This document shows positions 36,078 to 45,149 of a stretch of DNA of 64,000 nucleotides, one piece after another. A program made the translations under genes and the position numbers. The notes under the pieces were generated by a model. The model saw only the letters and a program-made list of their open reading frames with translations. It was not told where the DNA came from and ran no database searches. Source of the stretch: GCA-2731375 sp964590195 (GTDB lineage: Bacteria > Pseudomonadota > Alphaproteobacteria > GCA-2731375); assembly GCA_964590195.1 (NCBI GenBank), contig CAZPWJ010000021.1, positions 1-64,000 on the forward strand, written 5' to 3'. The number at the start of each line of letters is the position of its first letter. Within the stretch, counting starts at the first letter, position 1.

Positions 36078-36212
36078 ATGCCGAAGCGCCGAGTTAAATC
36101 ATTGGAAACAGGGCCCGGGCGGGTAACCGCCCCACGGCATGCTGTGTCCTATTTTCGTCAAGGCCCGCGCCCAGGCAACTACCCAACCTCAAAACAAAGG
36201 AGGGCATGAGCT

Positions 36213-37490
36213 ATGTCCATATTCACAACTAAATATAGCTATCAACCACACCCTGACGGTGACGGTGATCCGTTCGACGACAACTTCCTGATGCAGGATC
36301 ATAACCGCGAGGCGGCGATCTCCGCCGACGATCCCAGCAACGACATCTCCGACCTGAGCATCCTGCGCCGGGAGCGGACGCGGGCGCCGGATCTGTTCAA
36401 ATACGTCGACGACACCATGCATTTCCAAGGCCTGGCCGTGGACGATGACGATCTGTTCGAAAAGATGTCGCGGGACTATGGCACCTCCCACGAGTTGGCC
36501 CGGAAATACAACGGCGGCAGCCAGGCCGAGAAGGACCGCATCAAACAGGGCGTCGACACCGCCCTTGCCTGGGAGGCCAAGGCGACCAACCCGCAACGGG
36601 CCGCGCAACGGCGGGCGGCGGAGAAAATTGGCGACTACAAGACCGCCAGCAACGGCCCCAGGTTTGGCGGCGGCTATGACGACATGGGCAACCTGACGGC
36701 GGCGGAGGTCGAGAGCTTCTTCCGCAGCACGCCCGAGGCCCGCAAGGCCATCGCCAAACCGCTCAACACAGCATTGCAGCCGTGGGCCGGAACTTACGAT
36801 CCGGCCACGCCCGCACCCAGGGTGACGGCCATTGATCGCTGGGACTTGACGGAAGAAGAAAGGAATAACCGGCTGGAACTTGCGGGCGCACGCACATTTC
36901 AAGCCGCTATGCCAAAGAGCCGGTCTGGCCTATCCGCAGGTGATGAAAAAGGGGCCGTAAATGCCCGCAGACCAAAAGAGGAAGGGGGCGGGTTTTTGGG
37001 CAGCGTGGAGCGATTCATACGCAAATACACGCCCACCCGGTATGGCAATTTTGGGGGCCGGAATTGGAGCAATGGCAAATATGATCCAAACGCAAAAATA
37101 TCCAAGCCAGCTGAATTTGACAGCAATGCGACCGATACGTCCAAGCCAATTGATGTCCTGGATTTAAATTTTCAAATCCATGACCAGAAGGAGATCAAAG
37201 CAATTGAGCAAGAAATGAAGGGAAACTTGGGCGAAGCAAGGGCAATCCGCCGCCAATCCGACTTATTACTGGTAGGTGAGTTAAAAGTGCTATTGAAACG
37301 ATTCAATAGCGGTGATTTGAAGTTGGGCATTGAAGACAGCGGTGTTGATAACCGGACACGTTTGCTTGGTGTCGACGATCCGGTGGAGGCCAGGAAGATA
37401 ATGGAGAATGCCATAATCTTCTTTACCTGGCGCGCCAACAATAATGATCCGGAGAATTGGCCGGACCGTGTTGAACATTCCGGGCCGTAA
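36213..37490 (+). CDS. Orphan protein with a putative phospholipase A2-like C-terminal domain
   Basis: A 425-residue protein not recognised as a whole. No signal peptide or membrane helix. The start is acidic (DGDGDPFDDN at 15-24); residues 80-235 are charged and helical. From about 272 a pattern like bacterial PLA2-type toxin domains appears: YGNFGGRNWSNG at 277-288 (like a calcium loop), PIDVLDLNFQIHD at 312-324 with a possible catalytic His-Asp at 323-324, and a following helix with an Asp (RRQSDLLLVGEL, D350). No Cys pairs are present. Base composition changes inside the gene: G+C counted over 36601-36660 is 68%, over 37261-37320 only 35%. A modular C-terminal domain acquired separately would explain this. 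A strong GGAGG site lies 10 bp before the ATG. Could be a secreted effector (inference). Confidence 0.75.
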   Translation: MSIFTTKYSYQPHPDGDGDPFDDNFLMQDHNREAAISADDPSNDISDLSILRRERTRAPDLFKYVDDTMHFQGLAVDDDDLFEKMSRDYGTSHELARKYNGGSQAEKDRIKQGVDTALAWEAKATNPQRAAQRRAAEKIGDYKTASNGPRFGGGYDDMGNLTAAEVESFFRSTPEARKAIAKPLNTALQPWAGTYDPATPAPRVTAIDRWDLTEEERNNRLELAGARTFQAAMPKSRSGLSAGDEKGAVNARRPKEEGGGFLGSVERFIRKYTPTRYGNFGGRNWSNGKYDPNAKISKPAEFDSNATDTSKPIDVLDLNFQIHDQKEIKAIEQEMKGNLGEARAIRRQSDLLLVGELKVLLKRFNSGDLKLGIEDSGVDNRTRLLGVDDPVEARKIMENAIIFFTWRANNNDPENWPDRVEHSGP

Positions 37491-37506
37491 AGAACAGTTA
37501 GCGCAA

Positions 37507-37544
37507 AGAGGGCCGCCGGTGTCGAGGGCGGCCCTCTATTTTTT
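37507..37544 (+). terminator. Rho-independent terminator after the orphan gene
   Basis: A perfect 11-bp GC-rich stem (37507-37517 with 37527-37537), a 9-nt loop and T-rich 37538-37544. It sits between two convergent genes and serves the plus-strand gene best; on the minus strand only three T follow. Confidence 0.9.
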
Positions 37545-37565
37545 GGCGTGGGATCGGTTCCGTTG

Positions 37566-38735
37566 CTACTTCTTGACAGCCTTCGCCGCAGTGACCGCGG
37601 CCAAGCGGTCCCATGGTATGGGAATACGGCGCGGGTCCACCCCATCCACTGTAACGCGCCATAGGCCCGCATCAGGCTTGGCGCCGACTTCGGTCAGGCC
37701 GCGTGAGTGGATCAGGAAGAATGCCTTATCCTGCGATAAATTGAACCGGCCCCTGTTTCTAACCATGCCGGTAATCTTGCCAAAATATAGCAGTCGTCTG
37801 TTTTGCTGGTTCTCGCGCACCCAGATTGCGGTGCTGTAATTTGCGTCCTCATATTGCCCAATCTCGCCCTTGTTCGATTGAAAGTACAATTTCGAGTCCT
37901 TCTCGGCGGGTACGGGGTACCGCGCATATATACCAGACAGGGAGGACGGGCGCTTCTTGATGAGGAAATCCGGGCGCCAATCGTTTTTGACTTCATTGAC
38001 CGAGATAACCGTGTTTCCCCAGTACAGATCGTCATATCGTTCAAAAAATTTTCGGCCCTTGATCGGTTTGGGGCTCTTGGCGCCATACAGGACTTTCCAC
38101 GGGTCATAGCCGCCATATACAAACTCGTCCCCCCGCCCGGTGTAATACGGTGTTTCGATGATCGCGAAGCCATAGTCGGTCAACGCCGTGGTCTCGCCCG
38201 TCGCCAGATCCAGTGTATGAATGTCCGAGCCGTGGGCGATCTCGTTGCGCTTCGTGAGTATGTCATCAGGCGCATCGACCGCCTTGGCAAATATCAGCTT
38301 GCCGCCCTTTGGGTGATAGGAAGGCAGGAATTTATAGCTGTCCGAACCCTCGACGATGCGCACTCGCTCGCTCTGCAAGTTCAGGATCGCCAGCTTGGTC
38401 GACAATCTCCGCGATTCGGCGATTTCCAGAACGACCTCCCGGCCATTGGGCGAAAAGCCGCCCACTGTCCAAAAATGGCCTTCTGGTTTGCGGTAGACTT
38501 TCAAATTGGCGCCGTCCAGATCCCAAGCCGCCACCTGGCAGCGGCGATGCTCTGCCAGCCCAGCGTTGCAATAAGTCGCCAACACCCGATCATTGGCAGG
38601 GAACAGGAGCGCGGTAACAATTCCCGCTTTTTGAGCCGCCTCGGTGGCCGTGCCGGCGCATCCGGCCAAAGACAGTGCCATGAGCAAACATGCCGCAGCC
38701 CAGATGCCGTAAGCGCCACGGGTCAAAACCTTCAT
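37566..38735 (-). CDS. Lipoprotein with TolB/WD40-like beta-propeller sequence
   Basis: Predicted lipoprotein of 389 residues. The signal peptide ends in a lipobox LAGC (about residues 23-26), so it is anchored after lipid attachment to the Cys. The rest shows recurring beta-propeller-like blades such as AAWDLDGANLKVYRK, GFSPNGREVVLEIAE, SYHPKGGKLIFAKAV and IHTLDLATGETTALTDYG. This resembles WD40-like PD40/TolB repeats. An alternative GTG start lies one codon upstream (38738). It is convergent with the orphan gene. Binding partner unknown; an immunity role is conceivable but unsupported. Confidence 0.75.
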   Translation of the reverse strand: MKVLTRGAYGIWAAACLLMALSLAGCAGTATEAAQKAGIVTALLFPANDRVLATYCNAGLAEHRRCQVAAWDLDGANLKVYRKPEGHFWTVGGFSPNGREVVLEIAESRRLSTKLAILNLQSERVRIVEGSDSYKFLPSYHPKGGKLIFAKAVDAPDDILTKRNEIAHGSDIHTLDLATGETTALTDYGFAIIETPYYTGRGDEFVYGGYDPWKVLYGAKSPKPIKGRKFFERYDDLYWGNTVISVNEVKNDWRPDFLIKKRPSSLSGIYARYPVPAEKDSKLYFQSNKGEIGQYEDANYSTAIWVRENQQNRRLLYFGKITGMVRNRGRFNLSQDKAFFLIHSRGLTEVGAKPDAGLWRVTVDGVDPRRIPIPWDRLAAVTAAKAVKK

Positions 38736-38876
38736 CACCTGCTTACCTATACTGCCCTAGGACAATGCTAGCCCTGCTAGGTTGTTAAAATCAAGGCGAA
38801 CACGCCACGAAGGGGCTATGTCCTTGCGGGCTGCTTGGCTACACTGTGCAGTGAACAAACAGGGAGGCCTGGGGCA

Positions 38877-39512
38877 ATGGCGGCGGCGAATGTGACGGTG
38901 GCGGATCATCCCCTGATCCAGCACAAATTGACCTTGCTGCGGCGCAAGGAAACCTCCACCGCCGAATTCCGGCAGTTGTTGCGCGAGATCGCCTTGCTGC
39001 TGGCCTTTGAAGCCACCCGCGATCTGGCCCTGAAGGAGGTCGAAATCGAAACCCCGCTGGAAGTCATGCAGGCCCCCGTGCTGGATGGCAAGAAGCTTTG
39101 CCTGGTCTCGATCCTGCGGGCCGGCAATGGCCTGCTGGAAGGCATGCTGGATCTGATCCCCTCGGCCCGGGTCGGCCATATTGGCATGTACCGCGACCAC
39201 GATACGTTGGAGGCGGTGGAATATTACCTGAAGCTGCCCCATTCCATTGGCGAGCGGCAGGTCATCGTGGTCGATCCCATGCTGGCCACGGGCAATTCCT
39301 CCGCCGCCGCCGTTACGCGCCTGAAAGAGGCTGGCGCCAAACAGATGAAATTCGTTGCCCTGGTTGCCGCCCCCGAGGGCATCGAAGCCTTCGCCGCCGC
39401 GCATCCGGACGTACCCATTCTGACCGCCGCCATTGACCGGCAGTTGAGCGATATCGGCTATATCCTGCCGGGCCTGGGCGATGCGGGCGACCGCCTGTAC
39501 GGTACGAAATAA
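38877..39512 (+). CDS. upp: Uracil phosphoribosyltransferase
   Basis: Salvage enzyme that joins uracil and PRPP to give UMP. 211 residues from ATG 38877, preceded by AGGGAGG. PRPP-binding loop VIVVDPMLATGNSSAA, where Asn replaces the more common Gly after LATG. The uracil-binding C-terminus is YILPGLGDAGDRLYGTK, matching the family. N-terminal VADHPLIQHKLTLLRRKET is typical. It lies 17 bp before the Sua5-like gene. Confidence 0.96.
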   Translation: MAAANVTVADHPLIQHKLTLLRRKETSTAEFRQLLREIALLLAFEATRDLALKEVEIETPLEVMQAPVLDGKKLCLVSILRAGNGLLEGMLDLIPSARVGHIGMYRDHDTLEAVEYYLKLPHSIGERQVIVVDPMLATGNSSAAAVTRLKEAGAKQMKFVALVAAPEGIEAFAAAHPDVPILTAAIDRQLSDIGYILPGLGDAGDRLYGTK

Positions 39513-39529
39513 TAGGGTACGAAATAATA
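39501..39529 (+). repeat. Tandem 14-bp duplication at the end of upp
   Basis: GGTACGAAATAATA occurs at 39501-39514 and 39516-39529. The first copy contains the last codons and stop of upp; the second leads into the ATG of the next gene. It looks like a small slippage duplication. Confidence 0.8.
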
Positions 39530-40266
39530 TGATCGAGGCCGAAACAGCGATACCGCCCCGCGCCGCGGACGAGCGGCGGACCCAGGATGGGATGGCGCCG
39601 GAACAGCTTTCCGCCGATGTGGGCGCCTTGCTCGATAATTTGGCGGCGGGCGGCGTCGCCATCGCGCCCCTGGACGTGGCCTATGCCATCCTGGCCGCCA
39701 CCCCCCAGGGTATCCGCCGCATATTCGATGCGAAGCAACGCAGCTATGAAAAACCCTCCGGCATGTTCGGCAATTTTGCCATGAGCGCCGAGTTGCACAT
39801 CATGGCGGCGGACCGCCATGCCATGGTGCGGGAGATGGTCGAACAGGTCGGCCTGCCGTTTTCCGTGGTGGCGCCGTTTCGCGAGGATCATCCTATCCTG
39901 GCCAAGGTTGATGCGTTTGTCTTGGATTCTTCGTCCAAGGCGGGCACCCTGGATATGTTGTTGAACGCCGGCCAGATGCATGACGAAATCGCCCGTCAGG
40001 CCTGGGCTCGGGAAATGCCGGTATTCGGCTCCTCCGCCAATCTATCGCTGTCGGGCAGCAAGTACCGTCTGGACGATATTGATGATGCGGTGCGGGCGGC
40101 GGCGGATATCAGTTTCGATTACGGCCTGTCGCAATACGCTAACCATCAGGGCCGATCATCCACTATCATAGACTTCCGTGATTTCTCGGTGATCCGGGTC
40201 GGCGTGCAATTCGAGGTCCTGCGCCGGGCGTTCAAGGATCGCTTTGACGTAACGCTGCGGACTTAG
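39529..40266 (+). CDS. Sua5/YciO/YrdC-family protein
   Basis: Protein of 245 residues with the YrdC fold. The ATP/bicarbonate-binding basic motif is seen as AKQRSYEKPSG (K69, R71, K75) and the later S-x-N motif as FGSSANLSLSG. Family members make threonylcarbamoyl-AMP for tRNA t6A; others have unknown roles. The sequence GVAIAPLDVAYAILAATPQG replaces the usual VPTET-YGL region, so this is a divergent branch. The start follows the duplicated upp end; no strong ribosome binding site. Confidence 0.82.
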   Translation: MIEAETAIPPRAADERRTQDGMAPEQLSADVGALLDNLAAGGVAIAPLDVAYAILAATPQGIRRIFDAKQRSYEKPSGMFGNFAMSAELHIMAADRHAMVREMVEQVGLPFSVVAPFREDHPILAKVDAFVLDSSSKAGTLDMLLNAGQMHDEIARQAWAREMPVFGSSANLSLSGSKYRLDDIDDAVRAAADISFDYGLSQYANHQGRSSTIIDFRDFSVIRVGVQFEVLRRAFKDRFDVTLRT

Positions 40267-40307
40267 ATCTGGGGACTTAGATTGGCCATGGCGGGATAGA
40301 GGGCAGG

Positions 40308-41408
40308 GTGGATAGTCGTTCAATTATTTTTCTGGAGGTCATGATCGCCATCGCCGTGGTCGGCGTGCTGGCGTTCCTGGTCTTCATCATTGGCCGGGCG
40401 GTGAGCCAATCCAAGGACGGCGGCGCTGGCGGCGGCGAGGGCGGCGGTATTGGCGCGAACCGCTGGTATCAATACCTGTTGGCGGCGCTGTTGCTGTTGG
40501 TGGTCGTGGTTCTCGCGGTCTGGCAGTTCTCCACCGAGGGCCTGCTGGGCCAGGCGGCGGACTGGCGGGCCGATGGCCGGGCCATCACTTTCTTCGTCAT
40601 CATGCTGGTGGCCGGCGGTCTGGGCCTGATCGGTTTCTTGATCTTTCTGATCGCCCAGAGATCCCGGCAGGGAGCCGCGCCGGCGGCGCCATCGATCGGC
40701 TTGGCATCGGCGGAGTCCACGGCCTCCCCTCCCGATACCTCGACCCAGCCAACGCCGGCGGGCCTGCGCCTGTTGGGGCTGTTGGGCCTGCTGGCTGCGT
40801 TCCTGCTGTTGAACTGGATCTATCTGCCCCGGGCGGAGCAATACTCCCTGGTCCTGGGCCTGATTTATCCCGCCTCCCTGGCGGTGGCCCTGGTGTTGTT
40901 GTTCGACAAGGCCTCGCGCGGCTGGAATGTCAAGGACACGGCGGAGAACTACCGGGAATGGCTGCTCTGTGATGCCATGACCTTCCTGTTGGTCCTGGCT
41001 TTCATCAATTTGCGGCAAGACCCGGGCGGCGAAGACTATGCGGCGATGTTCTGGGACGTGCTTTATGTGGCGCTGTTCTTCCTGATCTTCTGGCTGCTGG
41101 ACCGGACCCGTACGCGGCTGCGCTTTCTTGCCGCGCATGCGTATTTTGTCGCCCTGCCGATCCTGTTGCTGATCTGGCGCGCCATGAAGACCATCCCCGA
41201 GGACGCGGCACCCCTGCCCGAGATTTCGTGGTGGAGCACCATCTGGCCGTTCTTCTTTTTGGCCATCATCGCCTTCGTGCTGGAGATCATCGTCATGCTG
41301 ATCCAGGGCAGCGAGGGTAAGCAGGGCTTGGGCGCGGTCAAGGACAGCATCTTTGTCGCCATCTATGGCATTTTGTTAATCGTCGCGATCCCGGAGGCTG
41401 CGGAATGA
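40308..41408 (+). CDS. Uncharacterised multi-helix membrane protein
   Basis: Integral membrane protein of 366 residues, unknown family. About nine hydrophobic segments are seen, starting at 7-29, 57-73, 94-116, 151-170 and 178-199, with further ones between about 225 and 360. A Gly-rich linker lies at 36-50 and a Pro/Ala/Ser/Thr-rich cytosolic linker at about 121-150. The start is GTG at 40308. Its stop overlaps the amidase start in ATGA form, which implies translational coupling with the amidase; a transport or regulatory link to that enzyme is possible. Confidence 0.75.
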   Translation: MDSRSIIFLEVMIAIAVVGVLAFLVFIIGRAVSQSKDGGAGGGEGGGIGANRWYQYLLAALLLLVVVVLAVWQFSTEGLLGQAADWRADGRAITFFVIMLVAGGLGLIGFLIFLIAQRSRQGAAPAAPSIGLASAESTASPPDTSTQPTPAGLRLLGLLGLLAAFLLLNWIYLPRAEQYSLVLGLIYPASLAVALVLLFDKASRGWNVKDTAENYREWLLCDAMTFLLVLAFINLRQDPGGEDYAAMFWDVLYVALFFLIFWLLDRTRTRLRFLAAHAYFVALPILLLIWRAMKTIPEDAAPLPEISWWSTIWPFFFLAIIAFVLEIIVMLIQGSEGKQGLGAVKDSIFVAIYGILLIVAIPEAAE

Positions 41409-42826
41409 ATACTGACGAACTGGCCCTGAAGGATATCGCGACCGTAGGCGCGATGATCGCGGCGCGCGAGGTCTCGCCCGTGGAGGTGATGCAAAGTCAG
41501 CTGGCCCGGATCGAGGCGCTGAACCCGGATTTGAATGCCTATATCTCGCTTTATCCCGATGCAGCCATGGCGGCGGCCAAGGAGGCGGAGGCGGAGATCG
41601 CCGCCGGTAACTATCGCGGCCCCCTGCATGGCATTCCCATGGCCGTGAAGGACCTGTTTCAGGTCGCGGGGATGGAACGGACCTGCGGTTCGAAATTGTT
41701 GTCGGAAGGTATCGCCAATACGGACGCGACGTCGGTGGCCCGTTTGCGCGAGGCCGGCGCCATTCAGTTGGGGATGCTGAACCTGCACGAATTCGCCTTT
41801 GGTCCCACGGGTATCAACCCCCATGTGGGCACCGCGCGGAACCCGTGGAACACTGATTATGTTTCGGGCGGTTCGTCATCGGGCTCGGGCTGTGCCACGT
41901 CCGCCGCCCTGGCCATGGCCACCCTGGGCAGCGATACCGGCGGTTCGATCCGTATCCCGGCCTCCCTGTGCGGCGTGGTTGGTTTGAAGCAGACCTATGG
42001 CCTGGCCTCCCGCGCCGGCATCTATCCGCTTTGTGAAAGCCTTGATCACGGCGGGCCCCTGACGCGAACGGTGCGCGATGCGGCCCTGGTCCTGGCCGCC
42101 ATTGCCGGTCCCGATCCAGCCGATCCTTCGACCGCACAGGCAAAGGTCGCCGATGATTATACCGCGCTTCTAGGCCGGCCCCTGGATGGCCTGCGCATCG
42201 GCGTGCCGCGTGATTTCTTTTTTGATCGCCTGGATGGGGAGGTCGAGGCCGCCGTGCAGGCCGCCCTGGGCGTGTTGCAGGATCTGGGCGCGGTGGTCGA
42301 GGAAGCGGTGCTGTCCTTTAACCGGGATGCCACCCAGGGCTGGAATACGGTGGCCATGGGCGAGGCCCATACGGTGCACGATGGCCATCTGCGCGATCAT
42401 GCCGATGAACTGTCGCCGGATGTCAACGAACGCCTGCGCCTGGGTGAGGGCTTGAGCGCCACGGATTACATCAGGGCACGGCAGACTCAAACACGGCTGC
42501 GTCAGGAGATGGCCGGCGTGTTGGCGCAAACGCCTATATTGGCCATGCCGACGGCGGTGATCCCCTCGGTGCCCATCGCCACGGGCAAAACAATGGTGGG
42601 TGATCGGGAGGTCATCGGCTGGAAGGCCCTGGGGCAATTGACCCGGCTGGCGGCCTTTACCGGCCAGCCGGCGATATCCGTCCCCTGCGGCTTTACCGAA
42701 AGCGGCCTGCCGATCGGCTTGCAACTGCTGGGCCCCTGGTTCGAGGAGCCGCTGTTATTGCAGGTCGCCGATGCTTACGAACAGGCGACGGAATGGCATC
42801 TGCATCGTCCGCCGCTGGCGATCTGA
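41405..42826 (+). CDS. Amidase signature family enzyme
   Basis: Amide hydrolase of 473 residues with an intact Ser-cisSer-Lys triad: K82 in GIPMAVKDLF, the cis-Ser in GGSSSGSG (155-162), and nucleophile S181 in GSDTGGSIRIPASLCG. Related to GatA, allophanate hydrolase and plant-type amidases. gatB and gatC are not adjacent, so a catabolic role is more likely than tRNA amidation. The start overlaps the preceding membrane protein by 4 bp. Confidence 0.93.
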   Translation: MNTDELALKDIATVGAMIAAREVSPVEVMQSQLARIEALNPDLNAYISLYPDAAMAAAKEAEAEIAAGNYRGPLHGIPMAVKDLFQVAGMERTCGSKLLSEGIANTDATSVARLREAGAIQLGMLNLHEFAFGPTGINPHVGTARNPWNTDYVSGGSSSGSGCATSAALAMATLGSDTGGSIRIPASLCGVVGLKQTYGLASRAGIYPLCESLDHGGPLTRTVRDAALVLAAIAGPDPADPSTAQAKVADDYTALLGRPLDGLRIGVPRDFFFDRLDGEVEAAVQAALGVLQDLGAVVEEAVLSFNRDATQGWNTVAMGEAHTVHDGHLRDHADELSPDVNERLRLGEGLSATDYIRARQTQTRLRQEMAGVLAQTPILAMPTAVIPSVPIATGKTMVGDREVIGWKALGQLTRLAAFTGQPAISVPCGFTESGLPIGLQLLGPWFEEPLLLQVADAYEQATEWHLHRPPLAI

Positions 42827-42843
42827 TGATGGTGGCGGCCTAG

Positions 42844-43650
42844 ATGCTGGCGGAGCTTTCGGAAGACGCGGCCACGGGCCAGATCGCGGCGATCTACGAG
42901 GAAATCCGCCATCTTTGGGCCGTGCCCTATGTCTCGTCATTGCAGCGCCATCTGGCGACCAAGCCGGGATGGCTGGAATGGAGTTGGGCCGTGTTAAGCC
43001 CGGCCTTTCGCTCCGGGCAGGCGCAGGGTGCCGGTTGGCGAGTCGCCGCCGATTTGCCGCTGCCGCCCCTGACGCCGATCGAAACACGGGAATTCGGCCT
43101 GGGGTCGGATGATCTGGCCGTCGTGGCCCAGGTCTGCGCCGGTTTTGTCCGGGTGGCACCGGTCAATCTGATGTTCGCGGGTCTGCTGCGCCATCTTTTG
43201 GCGGGGGATCGGCCCCAGGGTGCCGGCTGGACAGACGCCGCGTGGCAGCCGCCCGAGGCTTTGCCGGCCCTGCCGGCGATGGTCGATCCGGCAAAGGCCG
43301 ATGCGAAAACCCGCGCGGCCTTGCTGCTACTGGGTACGGAGGTGGACGGCACGCCATTCGTGCCGGGCCTCTATCGTATTCTGGCCCGCTGGCCCGACTA
43401 TTTTGTGCATCTGGCGCAAGTCCTGGCACCACTGTTCAACGCGCCCGGAACCGATGTGGCCCGGGCGGCGCTGCTGGCTGGTATTGATGGGGCGGTGGAT
43501 GACCTGTTTGCCGAGCTACCAATCATGCCGGATACCCCGATGCCCGATGGGTCGGAAATTCCGGCCATTCTTTCCGCCCTCGATACTTATAGGCGGACCA
43601 GCCCGGAGATGGTCATCTTTGGCCGCCTGATCGCGGATGCCTCGACGTGA
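42844..43650 (+). CDS. DehI-like (halocarboxylic acid dehydrogenase family) protein
   Basis: Protein of 268 residues with the pattern of the DehI family: LSEDAATGQIAAIYEEIRHLWAVPYVSSLQRHLATKPGWLEWSW at the N-terminus and a second, partly similar half (LLLLGTEVDGTPFVPGLYRILARWPDYFVHL). DehI proper is a haloacid dehalogenase, but many family members have no known role, and catalytic residues were not checked by alignment. It begins 17 bp after the amidase with a weak site. Confidence 0.65.
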   Translation: MLAELSEDAATGQIAAIYEEIRHLWAVPYVSSLQRHLATKPGWLEWSWAVLSPAFRSGQAQGAGWRVAADLPLPPLTPIETREFGLGSDDLAVVAQVCAGFVRVAPVNLMFAGLLRHLLAGDRPQGAGWTDAAWQPPEALPALPAMVDPAKADAKTRAALLLLGTEVDGTPFVPGLYRILARWPDYFVHLAQVLAPLFNAPGTDVARAALLAGIDGAVDDLFAELPIMPDTPMPDGSEIPAILSALDTYRRTSPEMVIFGRLIADAST

Positions 43651-43733
43651 TTAATTGGCGGCAATTGACCCTATCGCACTGCCGTCGTGACGGCTAAAAT
43701 AATGCGGACAACAAAGCTCGAAGGGGACGGCAT

Positions 43734-44207
43734 ATGAATGGGTGGCAGTGGTTCTGGACCCTGGTGGGCTTCATCATCTATATCGTCGTGCTGATCTTTT
43801 TGTATTTCTACAAACCATTCGAGGACCTGTTCAATCTGATCCTGAATGGCCTGAGCTACGAGAATTCAATTCTGTGGGCCGTGGTTATCGTCGGTATCGC
43901 GGGGTTCTGCGGCTATCATTGGCGGGCCTATCAATCCCACATCGTGCAACAGCGCAGTGTTGAAAGCATGGTGCTGACCTCGCTGCGCGGCTCCACCTTC
44001 ATCGCCATACTGTTTTCCGCCGGCGCCGCCCTGCAGGCGGTGCAGATCCTTTGTGTCTACCTGTTGGCACCCGGCTACAGCCTGGATGAAGCCTTTGGCA
44101 AACGCCTGGCGGCGGTGGTCGCCCTGGTCATTCTGACCGGTGTTTTCTGCGTAATTTTCTGGCTGTTGAAGGTCATGCGCCCGGTAGGACGAAGCAGCCA
44201 GGCTTAG
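43734..44207 (+). CDS. Small integral membrane protein
   Basis: Protein of 157 residues with four predicted helices (about 5-25, 46-62, 85-112 and 127-147) and short loops. Not recognised. AGGGGA lies 8 bp before the ATG. It is followed 17 bp later by the crotonase gene. Nothing indicates a substrate. Confidence 0.7.
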   Translation: MNGWQWFWTLVGFIIYIVVLIFLYFYKPFEDLFNLILNGLSYENSILWAVVIVGIAGFCGYHWRAYQSHIVQQRSVESMVLTSLRGSTFIAILFSAGAALQAVQILCVYLLAPGYSLDEAFGKRLAAVVALVILTGVFCVIFWLLKVMRPVGRSSQA

Positions 44208-44224
44208 AGTTATAGGTTCCCGAA

Positions 44225-45142
44225 ATGGATCAGTTCGAGCATATCATCTACGAGGCCGTGGACGGCCGCGCCCGCATTACCCTGAACCGGCCGGAAAAGC
44301 GCAACGCCCTGTCCGTGCCGTTGTTGGAGGAGTTCAACGAGGCCCTGTGGGAGGCGGACAATGACAAGGAGGTGCATGGCGTCATCATTCGCGGCGCCGG
44401 GCCGTCGTTCAGCGCCGGCTATGACCTGACGCCGGGCCTGAACAACCCGCCCGCCGGCGGACGTCAGGGGCGAACCTACCGCGATGGCGGCATTTATGCC
44501 GACCCCACGATTGATGACGATATCTGGCGCCTGGAATACAGCCAGCGCCTGCGCATGGTGCTGTTCGACATGCACAAGCCTACAATTGCGCAAATTCATG
44601 GCCATTGCCTCGCCGGCGGCACCGATATCGCCTTGTTGTGCGATATGGTGATCGCGGCGGATGATGCGGTGATTGGCTTCCCGCCGGCCCGCGACCTGGG
44701 CTCCCTGCCGAACCAGATGTGGGTCTACCATTGCGGCCCGCAGTGGGCGAAGCGCCTGGTGCTGACGGGGGATACCATCACGGGGGCGGAGGCGGTGGAG
44801 ATCGGCCTGGTGATGAAATCCGTCCCCAATGATCTGTTGGAGGCCGAGGTCGAGGGCCTGGCCGACCGCCTGGCCAAGATCGATCCCGATCTGCTGACCG
44901 CCAATAAACGTATCGTCAACCTTGGGCTCGAATTAATGGGGGCGAGGACCCTGCAGCGGCTGGCGGCGGAGAACGACGGCCGCGCGCATCTCGCACCCGG
45001 CACCCGCAGTTTCCGCAAGGTCGCCCGGGCCGATGGCCTGAAGGCGGCGCTGGCTGGCCGCGACGAAGGTTTCGGCGATGGCCGCGCCCGTGTGCGCGGG
45101 CCCGAGGTCCGCGACGACAAGGGCAATCTGGTCGATCCCTGA
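44225..45142 (+). CDS. Enoyl-CoA hydratase/isomerase (crotonase) family protein
   Basis: Crotonase-fold CoA enzyme of 305 residues. The oxyanion-hole segments are seen in GPSFSAGYDL and GHCLAGGTDIALLCD. The N-terminal ITLNRPEKRNALS is typical. The usual catalytic Glu region after the second segment reads PPARDLGSLPNQM, so the acid residues of hydratase activity may not be conserved and another crotonase reaction is possible. It lies 7 bp before the frameshifted glutamine amidotransferase. Confidence 0.9.
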   Translation: MDQFEHIIYEAVDGRARITLNRPEKRNALSVPLLEEFNEALWEADNDKEVHGVIIRGAGPSFSAGYDLTPGLNNPPAGGRQGRTYRDGGIYADPTIDDDIWRLEYSQRLRMVLFDMHKPTIAQIHGHCLAGGTDIALLCDMVIAADDAVIGFPPARDLGSLPNQMWVYHCGPQWAKRLVLTGDTITGAEAVEIGLVMKSVPNDLLEAEVEGLADRLAKIDPDLLTANKRIVNLGLELMGARTLQRLAAENDGRAHLAPGTRSFRKVARADGLKAALAGRDEGFGDGRARVRGPEVRDDKGNLVDP

Positions 45143-45149
45143 GAGCGCC

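Noticed and set aside
36206..36232. ATG at 36206 as start of the orphan gene
   Set aside because: Although closer to the GGAGG site, its frame ends after eight codons; ATG 36213 opens the long frame.
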